DNA of 64,000 nucleotides from Pyrocephalus nanus (Eukaryota; Chordata; Aves; Passeriformes; Tyrannidae): positions 44,476,425-44,540,424 of the forward strand of contig CM076266.1 of the NCBI GenBank assembly GCA_038380795.1. The letters are read 5' to 3'. Under the pieces are notes generated by a model, which saw only the letters and a list, made by a program, of their open reading frames with translations, did not search any database and was not told where the DNA came from. This document shows, one piece after another, positions 13,601 through 25,761 of this stretch. Made by a program: the position numbers and the translations under genes. Numbering within the stretch: position 1 is the first letter of the stretch; every line of letters begins with the position of its first letter.

Positions 13601-15719
13601 TTTCACATTATTCACTGTACTTAAATATGCAGGGATAAGGCTATTTGAAAATTATGATCTGTTGCATGGCTTTTTTTCCTTCCTAAAGCTAATAAAGAAT
13701 ATTCAATTACAAATAGATAAGTTGCTTCCTGCTATATGCTAATCATTTTTAACATGAAAGAAGTAGCAACAGGCTTTCATAAAGTGACAGTACTATCCAA
13801 GCTGAATAATTTTGATAATACTTGTTAAAGTAAGGTGGGCAAAGACACGTTAGTGCTTCACAAGCACTCAACGATATGTGACAGGAACCTTGTGCTGACA
13901 CTGCAGGCAAAGTGAAACTTGGTCATTTTGCACTCACACTGTAATTTCACACATGGTATTTCACAACAGGCACTGACTAATGTGATAACCTCGCACTAAG
14001 GTGCAATGTCGGCCTTGAAATAAAAGGTGGAGTGTGCTGAGCTCCCAAAGGGTGCAGCCAATTAGCAATTTCTGTAATGGGGTCTTGCTGTTACAAGATG
14101 AGAAGTTTATTTGCTTCAAACTGAAAAATATTCAGGCTCCTTAAAGGTTTGGTTCTTGAGAGCTGCGTTATATTTTATGAGTGGGGAACACTTAAGCAAA
14201 ATGCCTGTCATGTTATAGAGCCTTAAGATACTCATTCTAGATAGAACTGTGTATGTTTTACTGTCATATGTATTGATTAGAGTGTTAGATAATTGTAAAT
14301 TACTCCAGTATTTAGATCTGAGTGAATTTTTCCTTCCTCCTACACAGTTTTGGTCTTTTACCCTCCTGCTCCCTTAAATTAATAAGGCAAATAAACCCAC
14401 TTTGCTTTTTGTGTATGCAACACTAAAAGTAAACTAAATTTTATGAAAACTTGGTAGAATATATAATATATATGTTTCCTCAACCCATCATATAATTCTT
14501 GATGTTATTTTTTTTTTTTTTGATAGATGCACATACACAAATATGTAAATGTATTTAAAAAGAAAAAAAAAAAGGCAGTCCTGGAAATGTCATCTGTTTC
14601 TACATCATGGAAAGACATTTAATCTCATTCTGCAGAACAGTGAAGAAAACTGTTCTACAAGCATTTACCTTGCTTATGATTTACTGAAATATCCACAAGT
14701 AAAGGAGAAGGAATCCTGGAGTAGATCTGGCCTGTTTTTCCTTTGTACATGTAACAACTTTTAGGAAGTTTTCTATTTGTTTAGGATTTCTTTGGAATTT
14801 TTATATGCAATACTTTCTTGATAGGACAGATCTTTTTGTGCTCTTCCATCTCACAGTTCTGTAAGAATACATTTTTTACAGAGTTTCCTGTGTTAAGTGT
14901 GGTGACCTTTGGTACACACTGGGCAGTGTGGATTTTGCAGGTTTTGATGAAAGCATACATAATAATTTGGAGATAGAAGGAAGAACTTTATCAGCATGGA
15001 TTTTTATATATGATGATTAAAAAAGAGAGCAGTCATATCAAAGCCAAACAAAGGTGAATCTAACAGCATATCCCTTCTGTGGCACTGCCTGTTTCTGGAT
15101 GCCTGGGGAAGAGTATGAAATGAGGACAATTATGTAGCGATATGCCTCTAAATGTTATCCTTGCCTCCAGCAAATTGTGTCTTTCTAAACCAATGGTAAT
15201 CCCTTACTGTGTAATAACTATTGCAATTTTTTTCCTCAGTACTCATGTCCTGCTGCTCTTTGCACCTAATCACCTACAATAAGAAGTTCCCAAGGTGTTT
15301 TTACATGTTAGGTGGGAAACATCCTGGTCGGTTTTGATTTTAATTGCAATTTGTTTCTATTTATGTTAGAAGACCCACTTTTATTTATTAAAAAATGTGG
15401 TAAATAGTTGATGTTTATTTAAAAGTTAATGAAAAACAAGGCTATTCTGAATCTTAGCATCACCTTACTTGTATGCAGATGTATAAATGCTAATCCCAGT
15501 GTGCTCATTCAGCAACTCAGATCTCTGCAGTTTTTTACAGGAATAGTGTTCAATTAGAGACCTGTAAAATAAATAAATGCTTTAGGCATTATTATATCTT
15601 CTGAAATAGCAGATGTTTAGAAAATGATGAAGCTGTTGAGGACAAGAACTTAGTAGATTTCACAGAAATAGGTATTTATACAGTTAAGGAGACCGACAAC
15701 AGGTAAAATATGGTCATAC

Positions 15720-15775
15720 AGAATAGAATAGAATCATTCAGTTGCAATGGACCTACAAAAGTCACGTAGTCTTTC
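15720..15775 (-). mobile_element. CR1 LINE fragment (3' tail, minus strand)
   Basis: The start 'agaatagaatagaatcattc' followed by 'agttgcaatggacctacaaa' and 'gtcacgtagtctt' is a diverged reverse complement of the CR1 3' end. That end typically reads octamer repeats, then 'ggaagggacctacaaagatcatctagtcc'. CR1 is the dominant avian LINE and is nearly always 5'-truncated. The rest of the element is not recognisable after about 15775. Confidence 0.65.
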
Positions 15776-16057
15776 GGACTTGTTGATTTTTCCACAGCTT
15801 TAGAGTATTTATTTAGCCCCACAACTCTCAGGACAATCATACAGTTTTACAATTCTGTTGAAGATTGATTTACAGGCTGTTCTCCTACTGTGCTTGTTGC
15901 AGTTGTGTTGGAGGATTTCCCTAAGTCCTGACCTTGGCATGATCATCGGACCATGTCTAAAACAACAAGGGTAGAGGGGCTTGCAGTCATTCTTGTGTCT
16001 CTGAAGAGACATTAGCAGATCGTGTGGGGAAGCCTCTACCAGCAGTTGCTGCTTAGT

Positions 16058-16099
16058 CATGGTTTGTTACTCTCCAGCCATGGTTTGTTACTGTCCAGC
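16058..16099. repeat. 21-bp tandem duplication
   Basis: Two copies of 'catggtttgttactctccagc', the second with one C-to-G change (ctgtcc), directly adjoining. This is a simple local duplication. Confidence 0.9.
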
Positions 16100-17176
16100 C
16101 ACCAGCTATTGTCTTTTGGGCCTCAGATTGTCTGGATTACAAATTTGGACTTCATGTGGGACATCTTCTGCGTGTCAGAAACTGGTATTATCACTAATGT
16201 GATATGGCAAGTTTGGGTGATGGGTTTCCCAAGTGCTAACTTCCCTAGTGGATGGGTGTTTGAGATCTGCTTCTTTTGAGCCAAACTTTTGTTTGGGGTT
16301 TGCATCTTTGAGATGCAGCTCAGTGCCCTTGACAGCCTGTTGTAAATCAAGAGCTCAGAGCTTGTACACACTTGAGATTTTTAGTCACCAGAGAGTAGTT
16401 CGCAGTGACTTGTGTTTGCTACCTCTAGCATAAAGTATGTCTCTAAACATAAATCCATTGAATGGCATCACCTCTCTCTCTGCAAAGCCTTCAGCTCCTC
16501 TCTTGCCATATATTTTATGAATGTTAGCCTGTCATAAGATACCTCAGTAGGAAAGATATGTGGACATTGAAGCAGCTGGTCTTTTGATAGTGTTAGGTGG
16601 TATAGGAATGTGTATAAAGAAAGTGAAGGCTTGCTGGACGATCATTTTTCATCTTGGACAGTTTCAAGAGATGCCATTTTGGCCACATTTTGAATGCAGT
16701 TGGGGTATTTAAGATAGAGGTGTGCTTATTGGCTTGGGATTAACCTATCAGAACAAGATTGACCTATCCATTTTGTCCTCTTCTTCCATGAGCTACTGAA
16801 AAACAAAATCCATTTAGTATCTGGAGCCTAGTGTTCTGCAAACGTGTGATTTCAGGTCAAGAAAACATTCCCTGTGGGAAAAACATTACCTGTGGGTATT
16901 AATCATCAAGCATCTTGGAACCTTTGAAATAGCAAAAAGCAAACTGGACTGTAAAATTGTTATTGATGCTAGAAACTCTGCTGGAGCAGGGTGAGGCCTT
17001 AGCCTGATTCCTTTATGCATCTGGCTAGCAGAGATGAATAGAAGGGTGAGGTCTTGCTGGCTGTGATATATGTGTGCTCCAGGGAAGCTTTGATGCTTGC
17101 AACCAATGATTTGCAGCTGTGGTCTCATACTTGGATGGAACTCTCCTTGACTGAGTAAATGATCTTTTTAACCAAT

Positions 17177-17240
17177 TAAAAAACCAAACCAAAACAAACA
17201 AAACAAACAACAACAACAAACCAAACCCAAAAAACCCCAC
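17177..17240. repeat. A/C-rich low-complexity repeat (CAAA/CAA type)
   Basis: The stretch is built from AAC, CAAA and CAAAA units on the + strand, with almost no G or T. Confidence 0.9.
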
Positions 17241-20200
17241 ATCTTCAGAAATGTTTATTCTCAATACATAAGTATCATGGAAACTTTTACTGTATTATCT
17301 CCACTTTGAATGTAGTTTTGACACATAAGCAGTGTCAAACTAAATCATTATGTATTTCCCATGAACCAAAAATGCACTGAGCTGGAATGTGAGGGCCCTT
17401 GGTTTTGTCAGTGATTCTTTGAATTCTATGTTGAAGCAAATTCCCAGACATCCAGTTCTGTGCTGTTTAAATGGAAGTAATGAATTCACAGTTCACAGTA
17501 TCATTGCAGGATATGGATTTTTTAGTGTAAAACTGCTTGTCTTTCCATTGCTTCTACTTGCTGTTGATGGGAAATGGAAAAAAAATAATCTTATGTTCTT
17601 CAGGACCAAGTTGTCACCTCTGTGCAAGTATTCTGCTTTGCTCCTCACTGATGCTGATGCCAAGCTGAAACCTCAGAGTTTTCAAACATTGCACCCACGA
17701 CCACTTTTATTCTCAGTTTTTTTAATAATAATAATTTCCTATATTGTTCAAAATATTTTCAGTTAATAAGCTAGGAGGTCCAAATGTACTAAAACCTCAT
17801 CAAAGATTAGAGTTATACCAGGAATTACTAAGCATCACTAGATAGAAGTAGGCTGCAACTACTGAACAAGTGCTTACCACAAAGTAACAAAAATACATTC
17901 CTCCATTGCCACTGTTATATGTATGATAGAAATCCATTCTTTAACTTCCAAAGAGGGGATATGTATATGTTTGTCATTTATATTGAAATATTGACCCAAG
18001 GCCTCAGTTAGGTCTGATTTGCTCTTAGTAGATTTCTTTTAATAATGGAATGCTCTTTGCCATCTGATACAAGAACATATACCTGAATAAAGAGGTGAAG
18101 AGGAAAATGCCTTTTTTTTGTGCTTGAAATTTCTAGGGGTTATGAGATGATAATAGATCAGTCTTTCTATGCTACCCAAGTGTTTCTTGCAAACTAGCAT
18201 CAGGACATGAGTCTGTCTGGTTGTTGCAACACAACTGAAATACAGACATTCTCTGTTAGATAAACAGCCCTTTTCTTGTTTTCAAACACTTATGTTTGGA
18301 AGATTTCAAAGGAACAAAGAAAACCTGAAAAATAATTAGAAGATATAATTTTATTACATAGCATCTTAGATAACTTGTACCATCTAAAGAAAAAACAGGG
18401 CAATTTTATAGAAAATCTCTTGCATTTCCATTAAGACTTTTCTTTATTTCTAGTCTGTAAGTTGTGTAATATATTTGACCTATGTAGTTGCTGATAGTGA
18501 AAAGCCTGTTGGCTGTAAAGAGAGTTTGAATTGAAACATGCAGTTAATACTGAATTTGCTTGGATAAGTGTTCCATTTTTTATAGAGAAATTATGAAAGT
18601 TTCTGATATCATTTCTAGTAAAAGAGGAAGGTCTGTTAGTATCTGGATTAGTGACTGAAACCAAGGTCTTAAAGACCACCAAGGGAGCAGTAGAATCAGT
18701 GTCTGAACCTCTGTTGTTGGATTTTAGCTATTAGTGTTTGAATTATTGAAAAAGCAAAGCACTGAAATAGAGGTTTTTTTTTCAAATCTCTCACTGTAAC
18801 GTGTGAGTTTTGTCTCCTTATTTAAAAACCAAAACATACATTCAATAAAAGCTATTGCTTTAAATAAATTTAATTCAAATTTATGAATCAGTATAAGTAT
18901 ATTCTCTTATTTCATAAGATGGTGCTCTCTGCAGCTTTAAATTAATACTGATCTGTAGACAGCACCTGTTGTATTTTACCTTCCCTTAGAAGGCAAGAAA
19001 GCAAACATGCCCATTAGCATATTTCAATCAGGCTTTTATATCGTATTTTATTCAGTTAACATAAAATCATAACAGATTGTTTGGGTAATAGTAATATAGT
19101 GCTTCGAATGAATTTGTGCTGGCAAAATGCTTCCTGATCCATTAATGGTATTTTCACCTAGAGTTAACATCTAACTTAAATTTAATTCTGGATTTTCAAC
19201 AGGTGTCTTAATTTTAATGTATGGTCAGGTGCTGTGGTCCCAACAGTAACAGGATCTGATAACACCTTATAAATCACAGCTTTATGGAGGCAGTAAGAAA
19301 GATGAGCAGCATTGCAACCATATGGCCCCTCACCTAATCACCGATAGCAAATACGGGGTCATAAATGATGTCGTGGCAAACTGCCAGAGATGCTTGGTGT
19401 GTGGGTCATCTGGCAGCAACAGCCAGTTCTGCAACAGCTTTTTGCACGTGGGTTGGAGTCGGGATGCTCCTTGGCTCCAGGAACAGCAGTGTGATTGGAG
19501 AAAATCCAACCTTACATCAGTAATGAGGGCAGCATCCTGCCCATGCTGCCGATGTCAGGCAGGGTGTTGACTGTCTGCCTGTGCTGCCCATGCTGGTCGG
19601 GGTAGGGTGTCTGGAGGCAAGGTGTCAGGTGTAAGTAAGCAATTACTTGTGTGAACATCATTAGGTTCTCTGCAGCAAAACACTGCACCAATTTGTGTGG
19701 ATTGTACAATTACTGTCTGTTTTGAAACAGACAGCCTAACTGAAGCAAAGAGCTTTTGAGACAGCTGAAGACTTTCACCAGCAGTAGCAGCAGATGAAGT
19801 AAGGGCCTTTTGTTTGTGAAGTCCACTGTTTTGAGCTCTTGTTCTTTTCTGATTGACTGTTAAGTCATTGCTTCTTGCTTTCCTCATGGCTGCTGAACCT
19901 CAGTTCCACTAACACTTCTCATTGGCTCTTCACTACAGTTTTCTCTTTTTCTCTCTATTTGACATAAACATTCCAAGAAAGCCTAGCAAAGCAAGCAAAT
20001 CAAACAAAAACAGTTATCAAATTGTTTATTCTCTGTATGTGCATTATATATATCTCTCCTGAGCCTGATCTAGCTTCTGAACTCTGTGGAGTATCTCCTA
20101 GACACTCTAGTTCTCTAAAGCTGCACAGTGTCCAACACAGTAAGGTCAGGTGTGTTTGGTTCTTAGACCAATAAAATGAATATAAGTAATTGAATGCGTC

Positions 20201-22116
20201 TTCTAGAAAAGCATCTTGTTTTAATCTCAAGATCTGTAGGGAGAGAATGCTATCTTCCTGGTTTGAATGGTCAAAAGAAAGAAGTCTCATTTCTGATTTG
20301 AGTTTCTTTTCTGTTTTATAATACCCAGCCCTGATAAGATGTAGATGGTCCAGTGCTCTTCTAGTGAAATTCTGGTCAACTGGCATGAAGTCAGGTTTCT
20401 AATTGCTATAACCTCCTACTCTGGAGTAGCTTTATTGCCTTTAAAAATCCAAACTGGAAGGAAAAATGCAAAGCTTACTAATTAAGCAGAGTACTGTGAT
20501 TTGCATGTAATTAGATGCATGCGGTTGGGGGTATATTTTATTCTCTTTGCTACCCAGCTGACTTTTGTTTCTTTCAGTAGTGCCATACTGGGTTGAACTT
20601 TCTTTTGCTTACATTAGCCTGCTGTTGAACAAATAACTGTGCCCTTCTTAAAGTGTGATCATTCTCTAGATGACTATTTTTTCACTCAAAAAAAAAAAAA
20701 AAATAGAAAGCATCCTAAATAGTACTTTTATAAGGTGAAAAATGGAAAAAAGGCAGTGTCATTGCAGATACAATAATGAGGTCAAGATAGACAAATTTAG
20801 GCTCCTGTATTTGATCTATAATTATTTTATTATACTTTTCTATGAGGTAATTGCTGTTATCCAACCATAAATTTTATATTTTAAAAAGAAGGAAGAGCTT
20901 CTTCAATTCTCCAGTAAAATTGGAATTGAGTGAAATTTTGCATTATGATGAAGACTTAGGCCAAGTGCTTATGTGTCCCTGCTTGAACACATTTGTTCTT
21001 CCCTAGTGCATCTGAAGAAGGGGAGATTTTATGCCTGTTAAAGTAGCCTGGATGGATAATTACCTCTTATATGTCCTCTGGAAAAAATAAACAGTGGTTG
21101 TATGATCACTGTAAACATCCTTTGTGACATTGAAATTCCCATAAAATTTTTTTTCTTTTTTTCCGAGCCCAGTGAACTCATCATGTTGATGAGATTAAAA
21201 AATTATTAGGAAAGACTTCGCAGTCACTCCCCTTTGTAGAGAGAGTCTCCTTGAGACAAAATGACCTTTCTGTTTTTCAGAGCCTTTTGAAGATTTTTCA
21301 GCATAATTCAAGCTGATAAGGATCTTTGCATCACTTATTTGGCGATGGGGTGACTGTTTCTTTGTCCAAGAGTAACCTTCCTTCTCTACTCATTATCTCT
21401 GGTGAGGGCTGTTTTAATTGAAGTCATCCCTTCTGAAAGATCTCTCCAATGCAGTTCGTTATTGATTTTGAAAGATCTGACCTGTTAAAATTTCCTTACC
21501 AACGAGTTAACCTTCTTCCCTGAAGGTGAATTAAAATAGAGAATGACATTTCTAATTTCCTAAGTGATGTAGCCAAAGGAACTGTGCTAAAGTGGTATAA
21601 TGCTAGCTCAGTCCTTTAAAAGGATTTGTTATTTAGCATGGTGAGATTTCTTGGGCTGTGCAACAATAGATTTCCACTCAGGTGCTGCTGCCTTCTGGAA
21701 TGGCTTTTAATTGAATATTATTGTATCACAAGGAGACGTTCTTGGGTTTGTCTCTCTTTCTTGAAGTTCTGTTGTAAGTAACACATGGAATTCAGGTCTA
21801 ATGAATCATTAGCAAAATTGAAGAATAGGAAGAAAACTATTTAGCTGCCTAGAAACTTGACTGACCTGATATCACAGCATCATTTCAGCAGTTTCGATGA
21901 CCTGGACTCCGCAGACACTTATTTTTCAGAAAAAACGTTCCTAATTCCACTTGCAGTGGCTTCCTGATAGGTACTCTGGAACTGTCCTAAAATTTCTACT
22001 AGTATGACCGATTAAAAATGATCATACCCTGGTGTTACAATCTGCTTTAAATATTGCAGAAAGAACTTCAGATTTGAATACACCCTTGAGCAAAATTAAA
22101 ACTCACACAAGTCATC

Positions 22117-22950
22117 TGTTGGTACCAAAACCTGATTTTTATTAATTGCTAAGAGATGCAAAGAGAAAGAAGAAAAAATAAGAAAGGATTGGAAAATGCT
22201 AAGATTATTTTTTTAGAAGCAGAAAAAAGATACCACTGAAAACTACCTTTCTGCCATGCTGATGTGAGTGGGGGGATGGGAAACAGTTTTCTGTCTTTTT
22301 TTTTTTTTTTTTTTTTTTTTCTCTGTCTCTGCCACTTTTTGATCTTATCTCTGTAGCTGGAAGGGGTTCTCTAGAATGCAGGAGTGTGGCTTCTCTGCTC
22401 ATGGACAGTGGTGTCCCAGGCCATGCAGGGTGTCAGTCCAGCCGCAGCTCCCTGGCCTTCAGGAGTATAGTGAGGCTAAAAGGATAAGGTATAACTCACA
22501 TATGTGGCACAGTGGTCTCAATTCTCTCTAGGCTGGCAGGTAGGCAGCATACCATGGTGGAAAGAAGGCAAGGGGAGGGGAAGAGAGATGAAGAGAGATT
22601 CCTGAGGCTACCAGTTCTCTCCCCCTTTCCTCTTCCCCCAGTTTTCCAAAGTTTGCCCTCAAGTTTTATAGTGTTCAAAGGAGGTTGTACGTGGTTTCTT
22701 GGCACATAGCCAGTTAAGGTGTCTGAGGAGATATGATAACCTTAAACAATGGCAGGATCTTTTGGCAGGAAAAGTCCCATGGGAAGTCCTGGTGAGAACT
22801 TCTGGCAGAGAGCTGACAGAGAATTTTTGGTAGGAAGTTTTTGACAGGCAGAAATAACGGAGAAACATAATTTTTGGCATTTCTATATTATCTCTGTGTT
22901 ACACCTGGTTCATATATATAGATCTCTCTCAATACTTTTCTCCTTTAAAT
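22117..22950 (-). mobile_element. probable solo LTR of an avian endogenous retrovirus (minus strand)
   Basis: Read on the minus strand, this region has an LTR layout. A TATA box (ctataaaa, + strand 22664-22671) is followed about 520 bases downstream by a polyadenylation signal (aataaa, + strand 22138-22143). A short tract then ends in CA at 22117 (minus-strand end 'ggtaccaaca'). The interior is G/C-richer than its surroundings and includes a T25 run at 22296-22320. The other boundary is uncertain, and I did not find a clear target-site duplication. No retroviral genes adjoin it, so a solo LTR is most likely. It could instead be another repeat family with fortuitous signals. Confidence 0.42.
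22296..22320. repeat. poly-T tract
   Basis: Run of 25 thymines inside the probable LTR. Confidence 0.9.
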
Positions 22951-23637
22951 CAAACTTGCACAGGGACTTGTCCTTCACCATGTAGAAAATGAATTTCTGT
23001 TTATCTAATACTTTGGAGTATTGGGAGGAAGAGTATTAAGAATGCATATAACTATGCATTGTTCAAGGAAGCTTAAACAATGAGATAGAAAACCTATGGC
23101 AATCCATACAGTGCATTATAAAGATTTCTCAGTATAAAATTTTAAATCTTTTCTGCTGTTTTGTATCTATCACATTTCTTTCTCTACTCAACTGAAGTTA
23201 ATAATTGTAAAAATGTTTAGAAATTAATTTTCAATGTAGTTAATATTTAATGAAGTGTGAATCCATGTTACATATTTAAGTTTATGGGAATTGTCTATTA
23301 GATAAATTTTTAAATTCTGTGGATTGTTTTCATAACAAATAGTTCTTCCTGTCAGTTTCCTGATACAGAATCTGTGGTATGGAATTAAACATCTATTCTA
23401 GAATGTTAGACTTTATTGGAAGTTCTATAATTCATGAACTCCAAACCTTAACAAATAACATTTTCTTACTCTCTACTTTCTGGAAATGTCTGCTTAAAAA
23501 TGCATAATGTCTTTTAGTCTTCATATAGTGGTTTAAACTTTGGCATAGTGAAATTTAGGTGATTTAGGAGGTTTTGGAAATTACATAACCAATATTGCCT
23601 TTGTGACTTTTGTGTTCCATATTGATATGTGGATTTC

Positions 23638-23838
23638 ACAGAATTGCAGAACAGATGAGGTTAGAAGGGACCAATGGAAGTCACCTTGTCCAAACCCCCT
23701 GCTGAAGCACGGTTACCTAGAGCCCAGGACTGTGTCCAGGTAGCGTTTGAACATTTCCAAGGATGGAGACCCTATGTAGTCTCTGGGCACCCTAATCCAG
23801 TGCTCAGTCACCCTCAAAATAAAAATGTGTTTCCTGAC
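23638..23838 (-). mobile_element. CR1 LINE fragment, 3' part, interrupted by an LTR
   Basis: The + strand reads 'cacagaattgcagaacag', then 'gttagaagggaccaatggaa', 'tccaaaccccctgctgaagc' and 'tttgaacatttccaaggatg'. This is the reverse complement of the CR1 3' region, well known from bird genomes. It stops at 'tttcctgac', and the matching continuation ('gtgttcaggggagcctcctg') appears only at about 24459, after an LTR. The two parts are therefore one old CR1 copy split by a later insertion. Confidence 0.85.
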
Positions 23839-24458
23839 TGTCGTGGCAACTAGGCCCCACACAGCTCATCCACTTTCCCTGTTGAGATGGGGGAGAGCAT
23901 TGGAAGGATAAATGTGAGAAAACTCATGGGTTGAGATAAAGACAGTTTAAAAGGTAAAACAAAAGCTGCATGGATAAGCACAAGATAAGGAATATATCTC
24001 TTCCTGTTTACAAGCTGGTATTCAGCCATCTCCAGGAAAACAAGGCTCCATCATGCATGATGGTTACTTAGGAAGACAAGCACCATCAGTCTGAACATTC
24101 CTCCTTTCCTGCCCCCAGTGTTATGTTGTACAACCATAGAATATTCTGAGCTGGAAAGGGCCACAGGAATCATCGAAGTCCAACTCCTAATGATGACCAT
24201 GACACTATATGATATGGAATGATGCTTAAGTCAGCTGTGGTTAGGTGTGCATCTCCCTTCCAACACGGTGTGCATCCCTGGTCTCTTCGCTGGTGGGGTG
24301 GTGTAATGAGCAGAAAAGGCCTTGGCTCTGTACAAGCACTGTAATGAAAACATCTCATATTTTCAATGCTGTTTTCAGCACAAATCCAAAACATAAACCC
24401 ATATGAACTACTAGGAACTATGAAGAAAATTAACTCTATCCTAGCCAAACCCTGCTCT
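23839..24458 (-). mobile_element. avian endogenous-retrovirus LTR (solo, minus strand), inserted in CR1
   Basis: I recognise this as a member of a common avian LTR family. Markers are 'tgtcgtgg' at the + strand left end, 'gatgggggagagcattggaa', 'gggttgagataaagacagtt', 'catctccaggaaaacaaggc' and 'gaagaaaattaactctatcc' near the right end. The TGTCGTGG terminus and the taactctatcc region place it on the minus strand. No internal retroviral genes are present, so it is a solo LTR. It is interrupted by a short CR1 tail at about 24131-24194, next to where the LTR's TATA-like segment should be. Its right terminal bases are degraded, so the exact boundary is approximate. Confidence 0.75.
24131..24194 (-). 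mobile_element. CR1 LINE 3' tail nested inside the LTR
   Basis: 'caaccatagaatattctgag' followed by 'ctggaaagggccacaggaat' and 'catcgaagtccaactcct' is the reverse complement of a CR1 3' terminus. On either side the LTR sequence resumes (left '..cccccagtgttatg', right 'catgacactatatgatatgg'). It is therefore a later, very short insertion into the LTR. Confidence 0.7.
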
Positions 24459-24625
24459 CTAGTGTTCAGGGGAGCCTCCTGTGTTTCAGGTTGTGCCCAC
24501 TGCCTCTGGTCCTGTCACTTGGCACCACTGAAAAGAGCTTGATTCTTTTTGTACCTTCCCATCAGGTATTTGTCTTGTATTTTGTAGAACATTTAATATT
24601 GCCAAGTCTTGTCTCAGCAGTTGAT
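24459..24625 (-). mobile_element. CR1 LINE fragment, continuation of 23638-23838
   Basis: 'ggagcctcctgtgtttcagg' and 'ttgtgcccactgcctctggt' and 'cctgtcacttggcaccactg' are typical CR1 3'-region sequence. They continue exactly where the fragment at 23638-23838 breaks off, in the same orientation. Confidence 0.85.
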
Positions 24626-25761
24626 AAAATGATCTCTTAAGTTACTGCTGACAATGAGAATTTGTCAACAGTCAAGGCCAGATTTAAACCATTCTTTTTT
24701 AAGTATAATGGGTACCTTTAAATATCCTCTAGTAATGTGAATTTTAATTACTTTAGCATTTGCCTGCCTTTCACAGAAGTATACTTGGTAGAGGAAGTGC
24801 TATGTGGTTTATTATCTTTACTGGATGAGCTTTTAGAATTGTGTCTGGCTTTCTGGAAGAGCAGAAACCAAAAGTTTATTTCCTTCCTCCCTCACCCTAC
24901 TTATTTTAGTAGCAGTTATAAGTCCCACTTGCCTACCATGTTTTACTTTATGTTAAACTCTCTAGAAGAATTTCTCTCCTCTGTAGAGGTTTTCTTTTAT
25001 CTCCACAGGAATTCTGTCAGACCTAAATGTTGTCAGAATTTCTTTTATAAAATTTCTATTTTTTTCCCCAAAAATTAAGCTTAAAAGAATTGTCTTGGTA
25101 AGTATCTGATTACTACAACATGGTACATGTTCTGTCATATTTTCCTTTCTAGTGACTTTAACAATGTCTAATGAAATCAAAGATTTACAGTTTTCTTGAA
25201 GGCTAAATGGGAATATTTAGAACAGGAAAATAGTAGTGACAAATATAGTATTGGAGGAGTATTCAATGACATTCCTCACTGCTGAACTTTAATACTTTAG
25301 CACAGTTTTTAAAGACCAGCAAGTTATTAGAAAAAAAAAAAAAAAGAATAAATTTCTTGTGTTTGCCTTTCTGGAGAGAAACATGCAGTTTGCCCTGATA
25401 CCATATTCCTTCCTTAGCTCTGTAGCTTCATGTTTGAAGTCCTCTAATACATTCTTCGTCTCTCACCTTATCAACTAGGAGGTTTGCCAATGTAATAATC
25501 AAATAAATCCTTCCAAATCTACATCAGGTTTAAGGTGATGCTAAAGAAAAATGTTATCTGCCAAGAAAAAAAAAGAGTAAAAGACATGGTGTTTCCTAGT
25601 AGTATCTGCTAAAAGGTTCTGCTGTTACTTATGAAATAACCTCTGTAAAGTAACTATAAATCAAAGGTAGCACTAGCAGTGGAAAGGTACATGGGTTTTG
25701 TGCTAGGATGGAAGACTAAAGCCAGGGTTTGATTGCTGTGTTTCTCTCTCTGTTTCTTTGA

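Larger units (their letters stand above)
1..15719 (+). other. THSD7A: THSD7A intron 1, first part
   Basis: AT-rich intronic sequence without any coding signal I trust. The open frames in it are short, lack homology I recognise and are rich in Phe, Leu and Ser, as expected from AT-rich noncoding DNA. It contains homopolymer runs (about 383-396, 6871-6900, 7648-7672, 14509-14521). The stretch 13850-14110 is more balanced in composition and could be a conserved noncoding element. The signal-peptide exon is not here: no open frame combines a Met, a hydrophobic run and a fitting phase 1 donor. Confidence 0.75.
15776..22116 (+). other. THSD7A: THSD7A intron 1, second part
   Basis: No gene is supported. 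Contents: a 21-bp tandem duplication at 16058-16099; an A/C-rich low-complexity stretch at 17177-17240; a GC-richer block at 19320-19630 with an 82-codon open frame I do not recognise; an octamer/homeobox-like motif cluster at 20480-20522; and a poly-A run at 20690-20703. The part at 20900-21770 is non-repetitive and of balanced composition, which is compatible with conserved noncoding sequence, but I cannot test this. Confidence 0.7.

Noticed and set aside
20000..20386. 128-codon minus-strand open frame
   Set aside because: No recognisable protein, and the length is plausible by chance in 64 kb of six frames.
21178..21194. Small perfect palindrome ctcatca-tgt-tgatgag
   Set aside because: A 7-bp stem is expected by chance many times in a window of this size.
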